Assembly (NCBI GenBank): GCA_029990175.1
Contig: JARKIP010000033.1
Coordinates: forward strand, 20,815,001 to 20,879,000
DNA from: Petunia secreta
Lineage: Eukaryota > Streptophyta > Magnoliopsida > Solanales > Solanaceae
Direction of reading: 5' to 3'
DNA length: 64,000 nucleotides
The notes beneath the pieces are model-generated. The model made no database searches. It saw only the letters and a list, made by a program, of their open reading frames with translations, and was not told the DNA's origin. Each line of letters opens with the position of its first letter. The first letter of the stretch is position 1. Below are positions 56,351 through 64,000 of the stretch, in pieces. The position numbers and the translations under genes are program-made.

Positions 56351-56455
56351 GGTAAAAGGGGTAGGTGATATTTACTAAAACAAGAAATTACAGTAATCAA
56401 ACAGTCAAAGAATTGAGAATATGAACAAATTTAAAAAGAAGATTAAATTCAAGAA

Positions 56456-56541
56456 TTCTATCTCATTCAAGATATGAGTAAGGTCTGCGTACAACTCACC
56501 TTCTCCAAACTCCACTTGTGGTATCATACCGGGTTTGTTGT
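56456..56541 (+). mobile_element. 5'-truncated SINE with 17-bp target duplication
   Basis: AAGATTAAATTCAAGAA flanks it (56439-56455 and 56542-56558). The body reads TAAGGTCTGCGTACAACTC and CCGGGTTTGTTG. The site near 52467 (GGTAAATTCAAGAATTGAGG) is empty. Confidence 0.78.
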
Positions 56542-56660
56542 AAGATTAAATTCAAGAAATGAGGACAGGAACAACCTTAATTACATATGAAGCATTGCAG
56601 CCTCGTGGCAATTCAAACCAATATGTAGTTTGTAACATGCAAAGGGAAAAAGCATTCTTT

Positions 56661-57342
56661 TTTAGTGTAAAAAAAGGTTGGCATTTCCTATTTGACGAGT
56701 CAGCAAAATTCTTTTAGTTTCTCAAGTAAACGTGTAATGCTTTCTGATTCAGGATTCATGATTAGTAGTGTACTAGTATTTTCTATGCATTGAAGTACAT
56801 AGATGCTATTATACAAACCACTACATTCAATTGAGACTGAGTGTTAGTTAATTTGATCATCTTATAGTCGATCTGGTCTGGCTTTACGAAAGGAATGAAT
56901 CTATAATAAATTTCTAAAGCAACATTGTCATTGAGTAAAAATAATTTAGTAGTCCCATTATCTTTTAGAGAAAGAAAACAGTTCTGCCGTTATCATCTAG
57001 CATGGCGAGATTGTTATTTACTTTGAATTGTTCATTATACATGCCAAAATTATTCCTTACTGCCGTATGGAAATAACGTAAAACTGTCATATTTCACAAG
57101 GATTCTACATTACATTTAGAGTTAGTTTCACTGATATCGGATTAATAGACCCACCCCCATTTCACAACACCCCCCTCCCCATCAGGAAAAATAAAAATAC
57201 AAAAAAGACAACCCACCGCTATACCTTACAAGGATCACCTCATTAAGCCAACTTTCAGAAAATAAAGTATTGCAAAAAAGAAAAACCTCATTTAAATTTT
57301 TGCAAGGAAACACAGTTGCCAGAGTAACAGGTAAAGGAATAC
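56661..57342. other. Duplicated intron-like sequence, no gene
   Basis: Matches 49690-50515 of the intact-gene region. No coding sequence recognised. C-rich tract at 57151-57180. Confidence 0.5.
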
Positions 57343-57398
57343 CTCAAGTGTTGCAAATGTTCCCTTAAAAAGATGTGAGATAGATAAACTTCAGGTGT
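57343..57398 (-). other. Counterpart of the candidate 5' UTR exon
   Basis: A 56-bp segment with AG acceptor and GTATTC donor on the minus strand, open as TPEVYLSHIFLREHLQHL. Three bases longer than 50516-50568. Confidence 0.4.
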
Positions 57399-58321
57399 CT
57401 GCACAAACCAAAAAAACATATCTCAGGCTGACGAACAACAAAAGGAGTTCAGCAGTATCTGGAAGTAATAGTAATGTTTGATAAACTGCAAAGTTATTCA
57501 TAAATATGACGCATTATAAGAGCAGGTGAATCAAATGCCATAGAGCCTGAAAGAATTAAAACCCGCATCCACACACATTCTGAAAGACAGGACGTTATAA
57601 AATCTAGTCACAATAAAATGATCTACTAATACGCGATTACATAAATTTGAGCTTAAGGGAGAAAGGAGCAGGGAGGAGTGATTGAGGAGCAGAAATAAGT
57701 AAGGGGAATCCACAGGATCACATACATCAACTATCAAAACCGATAGAGCGAAAGAAGTTCAAACATGCAAAATCGGAAAACCATGGATACACAGAGAAGC
57801 AGGTGGAGAGAGATTTTAATTTAATAAGACCCTAGCAAAGCCTGAGTTAACAGAGAAAAATTTCTTCGGTAAAGATGAATAACTACAATCTTAAATACAT
57901 AATTCATGGATTAAGCTTTTAGACTAATTTATAATCCAGAAAAATTAGTCTATATAATAGTATTTACTTCACATCCTTTCTTTCCTTTCCCTAATTTGTA
58001 TAGTCAAAACCTCAAATATCTAATTGCAACGAATGAAACCAACTCAATATAAAGACATAATCTAAGATAGATTGTGTTCAGATCTCATCAAAATCAAAAT
58101 CTGATGCTAAAAAACATAACAAAGGAAAGAAAATTAGGACTAAAATTAAAAAGGAAAAGACTATATGAATGATCACAGATACTTGGATGATGATCAAGGT
58201 GATAGTTTCAATCCCATATCAAAATAAACCTAACTAGATTATTCTACTGAAGAAGGAACCAACTTTTACATCCAGCTTATTAACATAGACCATGCATGAA
58301 AACATAATAAATCAAGAAAAC

Positions 58322-58505
58322 GATGTCTCCATCCTTAACTAGAGGCTTCAGGTTCGATCCCGGAGCGCTTCAGTCGGGATAGTCGGGATTAGTCAGGCCA
58401 GTGGGTATTGGATATATGGCTACAACAACAACATACACAGTGTAATCCCACGAGTGGGGTCTTGGGAGAGTGAGGTGTAAGCGGACCTTACCCCTACTTT
58501 GAGTA
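58322..58505. mobile_element. SINE fragment pair (second copy)
   Basis: Same composite as 56165-56350, with the phrase CAGGTTCGATCCCGGAGCGC and then CAACAACAACATACACAGTG. A segment of about 20 bp after the B-box-like motif is deleted relative to the first copy. Confidence 0.6.
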
Positions 58506-58758
58506 AGACGGAGCAGTTGTTTTTTATAGACCCTCGGCTCAAGAATAGTATTAACATATGGTTATACCAAACAAAAAGAAAAGAAAGAATGCTGGAAAGT
58601 TACATAAAAAAGTAGTCTTTCTAACAAAAATTCATCCAAATGTGAATACAAGTAAAAGGGAGAGGGAAAAGGGGTAGGTAATATTTACTAAAACAAGACA
58701 TTACAGTAATCAAACAGTCTAAGAGAATATGAACAAATTTAAAGAACAAATTCAAGAA

Positions 58759-58849
58759 TTCTACCTTACTTGAGGTAGGAGTAACGTCTGCATACACCTC
58801 CCTCCAAGTGGGATATGGGATCATTCTATGTTGTTGTTGTTGATGTTGT
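58759..58849 (+). mobile_element. 5'-truncated SINE (second copy)
   Basis: Flanked by AAATTCAAGAA at 58748-58758 and AAGATTAAATTCAAGAA from 58850. The body has TTCTACCTTACTTGAGG and ends in TTGTTGTTGTTGATGTTG. Same insertion as 56456-56541, before the block was duplicated. Confidence 0.75.
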
Positions 58850-58993
58850 AAGATTAAATTCAAGAATTGAGGACAAGAACCACCTTAATTACATATGAGG
58901 CATTGCAGCCTCGTGGCAATTCAAACCAATATGTAATTTGTAACATGCAAAGGAAAAGAGCATTCTTTCAGAGTTCATACAGGCTATTTTATA

Positions 58994-59240
58994 CTCTCTC
59001 TGTACCAATTTATGTGGAGTGTTTGACTTGACAAGGAGGTATAGAAGTTGACTTTATAAATGTTCAAATTTATCCTTGATTGTAATAATCAAAAAGTTGT
59101 TTGTAACTTTTAAAGTAAGTAGGATCCAATAGGGTAAAATAGAGATAGTGCATTAAATATTTGACAAATAAGGAAATGTGACATTCTTTTTCGGACAGAC
59201 AAAAAAGTAAAGTGTGACACATAAATTGGGACAGAGGGAG
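58994..59240. mobile_element. Stowaway-type MITE, 247 bp
   Basis: The left end CTCTCTCTGTACCAATTTAT and right end ATAAATTGGGACAGAGGGAG are inverted repeats flanked by TA (58992-58993 and 59241-59242), as expected of Tc1/mariner-type MITEs. No coding capacity. Confidence 0.88.
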
Positions 59241-59242
59241 TA

Positions 59243-60070
59243 CGAAGCTATTTTCGTTTTAATCCGTTTTAAAAAAATCTAAATTTGAAAACAAATTAAC
59301 TTCCACCACTTATTTTTTACCATAAGTTTCAAATGTCTTTCATTCTTTATTAAATTTTGTGTCAAGTCAAACATATTAACATAAATTGAAACGAAGGAGT
59401 ACATAATATTTGACATAGGTTGAGGAAAACGTAGAAGCTAAACAAATATTTGTTTGATAATCTTTAACCTAAAAGGAATTTGAAGTCTGAAAAATTATTA
59501 TTAGAAGTATTTCAAGTGAAATAATGATTTTCCCTCAAAAAAGTTTGATTTTTAAATTAACTTTCCAATACTATTTTTATCTTTTTTTCAAATATTCTTT
59601 TTTTAATTAAGTTTAACCAAATATTTTAAAAGATCATTTGAAATCGAACTTAGTACTTGGATATTTGTATACTACTAACTCGTCCCAAGAGTATATGAGT
59701 GTTATTATATCAGAAAAAAGATCTAAATTTGACAATACATAATTTTAAATTATTCGATTTTATCATATGCAACACCTTACTCCACTCATATTTTACCACC
59801 GACAATTCAGCTTGTACTTGCTCTAACCATTGATCAAGCTCCAATTTAAAATGGATGTACTCCTTGTGTCGAAATTCTTTTGAAAAAGCATATCTCATTT
59901 TGCCCCAAGCTTTTGGGTAGCCATTAAATATTCTCATGTTGGAACAAAAAGGACATTTTTCAGACGACATGAATATTATTAGACCATATATCAAACAAAT
60001 GAAAAATTATATAATTTTAGATAGTACACCAACAAACTTAGGCATTTTTTCTACTATTTATGGGCTCTAT
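59243..60070. other. Spacer with a second, one-ended MITE
   Basis: AACATAAATTGAAACGAAGG near 59380 resembles one end of another Stowaway-type MITE whose other end is not found. Otherwise AT-rich. The 94-codon minus-strand frame at 59710-59994 has no recognisable feature. Confidence 0.5.
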
Positions 60071-60074
60071 CAAG

Positions 60075-61230
60075 CAAAGTCAGTGCTTGACTTGTTTCTT
60101 ACTTGGCTTAGCTTGGCTGTGCTTTTCTCGGCATGTCTTGATTTTATTTGGCTTGTTTCCAGCTAGACTTAGCTTGTTTCATGCTTTAATTTGCTTGGAT
60201 TGGCTCGTTTACGGTTTGCTTTGTCTTGTTTCTAGCATATTTCTAGCTTGCTTGATTAGTTTGTTTAGTTATTTAGCTTGGATTGTTTCGACTTGGATTT
60301 TTCTAGCTTGGCTTGGCTAGTTTTTACATGGCTTGACTCTACTTGGCCTTTTCGACTTGGCCTTGATTTTTTCTGACTTTAGCTTTATTTTGCTTCACTT
60401 GGCATGGCTTGTTTCTGGTTTGGCAATTGGCTTGCTTTGAGTTGTTACTTGCTTAGTATGGTTGTTTTTGGTTTGGCTTTGCTCGGTAGACTTGCCTTGA
60501 CTGTTCAGTTTGACTTGTTTATGGCTTGGCTTGCTTATACTTTGACTTAGACAAGTTTTCTGCTTGGCTTAAGTTAGAGCCCGTTTGGGTTCGCTTAAAA
60601 AGAGTAGTAGCATCTCAAGTGCTGGAGCTTATTTTTATAAATAAGCAGTTACGTGTTTGGATAGAAGTTCTGAAACTGAAAAAATATTGCTGAGATGTTT
60701 GGTAAAAAAGTACTTTTTATGTTAAATGATTAAAATATCTTTAAAATAAATAAAAAAAAGTAAAATATAATTTAGGACATTTGTTAATTAATGTATTTGT
60801 AGAATTAGAAAAAATTATAAGGGATAAAATAATAAAATAGTTGGTCAAACTAAAACAGCTTTTAAGCCAAAAGCCAGAAGTTGGGATTACCTAACTTATA
60901 GCTTTTAGCTTTTTCTGAGCTTAAAAGCCAAATACTTTTAAGCAGTTTTGCAGTAACCAAACACTCTTGTGAGCTTAAAGTAGCTTAAAAGCTGTTAAGC
61001 TAAGCCAAACGGGCTCTTAGTTTGGTTTGTTTCTTACTTGGCTTGATTTGACTCTTCTTAGCTCGGCTTGGCATGGCTTAATTCCGCTTCTTTTTTTGTT
61101 TGACTTGGCTAGGCTTAACTTAGATTTTTGTTTTAATTTGGTTTACTTTGTTAACTTGGCTTGGAATGACTTGTTTCTGGTTTAGCATGGATAGGCTAGG
61201 CTTTGTTAAGCATGGCTTAGTTAGCAAAAT
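60075..61230 (+). repeat. Degenerate TTGGCTTG-type simple tract
   Basis: CTTGGCTTGG, CTTGTTTCT and ACTTGGC variants recur every 10-25 bp for about 700 bp in total, split by the MITE at 60577-61016. The frames at 59936 and 60060 (Leu/Ser/Trp/Phe-rich) are read from this tract and are not taken as genes. Confidence 0.82.
60577..61016. mobile_element. PIF/Harbinger (Tourist-like) MITE, 440 bp
   Basis: Perfect terminal inverted repeats GAGCCCGTTTGG ... CCAAACGGGCTC, flanked by TTA (60574-60576 and 61017-61019), the usual PIF/Harbinger target. Inner ends also pair loosely (GCTTAAAA near both). No coding capacity. Confidence 0.9.
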
Positions 61231-61275
61231 CAAGCCAAATTAGAAAAATGTCCTAAGATAAGTTAAGTTAGTCAA

Positions 61276-61335
61276 CACTACAACAAATTTGTCCCAAGGC
61301 CAAATCAATTTTAGGCCACACTTGAAAAGAATTAC
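61276..61335 (+). mobile_element. Possible CACTA (En/Spm) element end
   Basis: CACTACAACAAATTTGTCCC starts like a CACTA terminal inverted repeat. The opposite end (...TTGTAGTG) was not found downstream in the window, so this is a fragment or chance match. Confidence 0.4.
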
Positions 61336-61339
61336 CAAA

Positions 61340-61600
61340 ACAATCTGTAGGAATGCTTGAGTGGTGGGTATACAATACTCTTATAATAATCTAAAAATGA
61401 AGAATAAATCAGGGTATACAATAATAATAATCTAAAAGTGAAGAATAAGTCGGGGTATATAGTACACTCTTACAATATACAGTGATAACAATTTAAAAAT
61501 GAAGAATAAGTCAGGGTATACAATGATAACAATCTAAAATAAGGAATAAGTCAGGGTATACATAATATTTACAGTATATAGTGATAAAGATCTGAAAATG
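61340..61600 (+). repeat. Imperfect tandem repeats of about 45-65 bp
   Basis: The phrase GAAGAATAAGTCAGGGTATA recurs near 61400, 61440, 61502, 61541, with AATCTAAAAATGAAG between. Four to five diverged units; no gene. Confidence 0.75.
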
Positions 61601-61880
61601 AAGGTGGGGTGGATAGAGGTAGGGGTAGGCGGATGGTAGGTAGGGTAGGAATGGGGGAAGGGTGAGGTGGAATGGGTGTCGGACAGAAGGTAGGGAGGTA
61701 GGATAGGTAGGGGTAGCGGTGGATGGTGGATGCAGGGTGGGGTGAAGTCTATGCAGCGGGTGTGGGGTTGTGAGTAGGAGATAGTGTAGAAAATAAGTTG
61801 GGGTGGGGTGGGTTGTGTTGCTCGAAATGGGGTGGAGGTAGGAGGTGAGGGTGAGAGCAGGGGTATGGTGGTAAGAGGCA
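61601..61880 (+). repeat. G-rich low-complexity tract
   Basis: GGTAGGGTAGG and GGTGGGGTGG-type runs. The 165-codon Pro/Thr/His-rich frame on the other strand (61534-62031) is read from this composition. Many GGG runs could form G-quadruplexes on the plus strand. Confidence 0.8.
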
Positions 61881-62936
61881 GGGATGAGTGGTGTTTGGTG
61901 TTGGAATGAGATAACGAGTGTTGATTACCAATTTTGAAAATGCTCTTATGAAAAATATTTTTCAAAATTTTTAAGCCAACATAATATAAAAGTAATGGAA
62001 AGTATTTTCTGTTTTCTTTCATATAAAACACACACCCCTTAATGCTTTAGGAAGAAAAATGATTATGAAATTTTGAAAGAATGCCTTAATGGCTAAGGAG
62101 AATAATTAACATAAACTATGGTTAAAAATGTTTGAATTATGGCCTAATGGCCAATGACGATAAAATTCCTTAAAAAGGATTTGTTGCATGTCTCTTTTAT
62201 GTGGTGTCGTTTAAAATGTATCACCATTTCTTAAACTTTGTAAATACAGACTCACATTCTTTTTTTCATTATTCCTCCTCCTCCTCCTCCTTTATTTTGT
62301 AAAGTATTTATGATGACAATATCTCTACTCTTTAATTTGCAACGAATATATTAATCAATTTCAAAATTAAGTAAAAAATGACATTACCACTATAATTCCC
62401 TACTGTTGGTGGTTTAAGAATTGTGAGTATAAGTGACCGTTGTTGTATTTGATACATATTCAAAGAAAGAGAAAGCAACACTATATCACCAGGAAGTTTG
62501 TAAATCTATCAAAGCTTGTAAACAATTTAAAAAGATAGGTAGAATGAGAATGATAGCAAATCCTGACGGTCGACCAAAACTTGTGAACAAAGCGGCCAAT
62601 ATGTAAAAGTTTGTGAACAATTTAATAAAGAAATTTTTACGCTAGTTGTCATCCTAAGCGTCCAAATTACTCAATATACCAATATTTTCAAAATTTTATA
62701 AAAAATACCAATATTTTTAAATTTATTATAAACTATACCAGAAACCTAACTTTTTCCCTTTTCCCTAAATTTTACCAAACCTCACAGCTCTTCACGTTTC
62801 TTTCGGTTTTTCTCCAGTTGCATCTTCTCCTTCCATCGCGTTTCTTGACGATTCTTCAAATGTAATAGTTTTTTCGTCTTCTTCTCTGCAATTACCATAC
62901 GTTTTACCTACAATTTAGCATATTATTGTATACAAA
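61881..62936. other. AT-rich spacer and putative promoter of the following gene
   Basis: No gene recognised. A (CTC)6 microsatellite is at 62274-62292. From about 62750 the sequence becomes C/T-rich (CTTCTCCTTCCATCGCG) as in plant 5' untranslated regions, before the ATG at 62937. Confidence 0.45.
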
Positions 62937-63230
62937 ATGTCAACAAGCAAAGGTACTCCTCCATCACCTCGTGAAATTCGATCAAAAGCACGGCATGACA
63001 GGAAATCCCTAACATTAAATTAAGAAGTAAATCGATCACTACGGAAGAAGCTTTGTGAAGGTTCGGTACCAAAAACTGGTAAAAGGAAGTCTACGGCGTC
63101 GATTTCTGATGTTAAAGGGAAAACCGTTGTAGATGATGATTTTGTTGACCAAATAAGTGTTGATGTTGTATGCACAAAGAAGAAAATTGACCGGGGTGAA
63201 ATTCTCGCTAACAATCAGTGTTCCGAACAG
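62937..63230 (+). pseudogene. First exon of an unrecognised gene, one in-frame stop
   Basis: ATG at 62937 in ACAAAATGTC context; 98 codons to a good donor (GAACAG then GTATTT) at 63230. The product starts MSTSKGTPPSPREIRSKARH and later reads GSVPKTGKRKSTASISDVKG and VDVVCTKKKIDRGEILANN. It is Lys/Arg/Ser-rich, so a nuclear protein is possible. One TAA after LTLN breaks the frame; without it the exon would be coding-like throughout. I do not recognise a family; it may belong to a transposon-associated gene. The rest lies beyond the window. Confidence 0.45.
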
Positions 63231-63259
63231 GTATTTACACATTTTTTTTATTTATATTT

Positions 63260-64000
63260 TTTGTGCACAAATATATGTATAAAATGTCTGTTAAAATCAT
63301 TTTTAGTGTGTGTACTTGTATTGAATTTGTATTTTGTTAGTTACATTATGTTTTGATGATTTTTATGAGGGAAAAATGTATGTTATTTGAATTTTTATGT
63401 GTATACATATGTATTTTTTGTGTATAGTAATGTATTTTCTGTGTATAGCATTTTTACGAATTTTTGGGGAAAACCTGTATCTACATTGTTTTTATATGTA
63501 TAGCTTTGTATTTATGTGTATAGCTTTGTATTTATGTGTTTAGATATACTTTTAAATGTGTATCGCAATTTTTTCACGCCTTTTTTCTGGTAAAACCTGT
63601 ATGTACATTGTACTTATGTGTGTAGACATGTATTTTATGTGTATAGGAATGTATTTCTGTGTATAGCATTTTTTCCACGGTTTTTTGGGGGAAACCTGTA
63701 TCTACATTGTGTTTATATGTATAGCCTTGTATTTATGTGTATAGCTTTGTATTTTTGTGTTTAGATATATTTTTAAATGTGTATCGCAATCTTTTCACGC
63801 CTTTTTTTGGGAAAACCTGTATGTACATTGTACTTATGTGTATAGACATGTATTTTATGTGTATAAGAATATTTTCTGTTTATAGCATTTTCCACGGATT
63901 TTTGGGGGAAACCTGTATCTATATTGTTTAAATATATATATCACTGTATTTATGTGTATAGCTTTGTATTTATGTGTTTACATATACTTTTAAATGTGTA
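63260..64000 (+). repeat. 220-bp tandem repeat of paired half-units, running off the window
   Basis: GGAAACCTGTATCTACATTG recurs near 63470, 63690 and 63908, a period of about 220 bp. Between them a second form (AAAACCTGTATGTACATTG, near 63592 and 63811) marks a half-unit of about 110 bp. Rich in TGTGTATAG and TATTTATGTG. If the upstream exon is real, this lies in its first intron. The 64-codon frame at 63737 is a repeat artefact. Confidence 0.85.

Larger units (their letters stand above)
55480..56660. repeat. Duplicated upstream block, first copy
   Basis: Matches 57590-58960 (GACGTTATAAAATCTGGTCA, GGAGCAGGGAGGAGGGATTG, and the SINE cluster) and, more distantly, 51700-52600. Holds SINE pieces at 56165-56350 and 56456-56541. 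It is inserted between parts that are adjacent in the intact-gene copy. Confidence 0.8.
57590..58960. repeat. Duplicated upstream block, second copy
   Basis: Second copy of 55480-56660. Contains the SINE pair at 58322-58505 and a SINE at 58759-58849 in the same places. It keeps a GATCAAGGTGATAGTTTCAA segment (58193) shared with 51985 but missing from the first copy. No gene recognised. Confidence 0.8.

Noticed and set aside
61534..62031. A 165-codon Pro/Thr/Ser-rich protein on the minus strand
   Set aside because: Lies over a G-rich simple tract; composition alone keeps the frame open.

Overview
This looks like a transposon-rich stretch of a dicot nuclear genome, most likely Solanaceae. Clues are tRNA-derived SINEs with TTG-type tails, a chromodomain (Tekay/Del-like) Ty3/gypsy element, Stowaway, Tourist and Mutator MITEs, and GT-AG introns. 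No rRNA, tRNA, organellar or bacterial gene was seen. The genus cannot be fixed by eye.

Positions 1-42180 are two tandem copies of one long block. The left copy (1-16528) is cut by the window edge; the right copy (16529-42180, about 25.65 kb) is whole. In order, the block holds: (i) a decayed hAT transposase on the minus strand; (ii) inside it, an LTR retrotransposon with 2.35 kb LTRs, a 5-bp target duplication (ATCAT), a tRNA-Arg-type primer site and a polypurine tract, but no gag-pol, carrying instead long arrays of small hairpins; (iii) a decayed Tekay-like element with its 3' LTR; (iv) an inverted gag-protease fragment of another Ty3/gypsy element, split by a 487-bp TRIM; (v) a LINE fragment. 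The duplication joint at 16528/16529 fuses the LINE to the hAT 3' end, while at 42180 the LINE runs on unbroken. A Mutator-like MITE (40460-41344) is present only in the right copy.

From 43.4 to 59 kb the sequence is genic. A small multi-exon RING-H2 E3 ubiquitin ligase gene lies on the minus strand (44516-49150, with a likely 5' UTR exon near 50.5 kb). Its middle is a tandem array of near-identical 63-bp phase-0 exons coding acidic 21-residue repeats, invaded by a second Mutator-like MITE. A paralogue at 53819-55473 is a pseudogene with a stop, a frameshift and a lost zinc ligand. SINEs present or absent at matching sites order the later duplications.

From 59 to 64 kb lie MITEs, a degenerate TTGGCTTG tract split by a Tourist-like MITE, a CACTA-type end, G-rich low-complexity DNA, and finally the first exon of an unrecognised gene (62937-63230, one in-frame stop), followed by a 220-bp tandem repeat running to the window edge.

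The strongest candidates for something undescribed are the covarying hairpin arrays in the coding-free LTR element and the amplified acidic exon in the RING gene.
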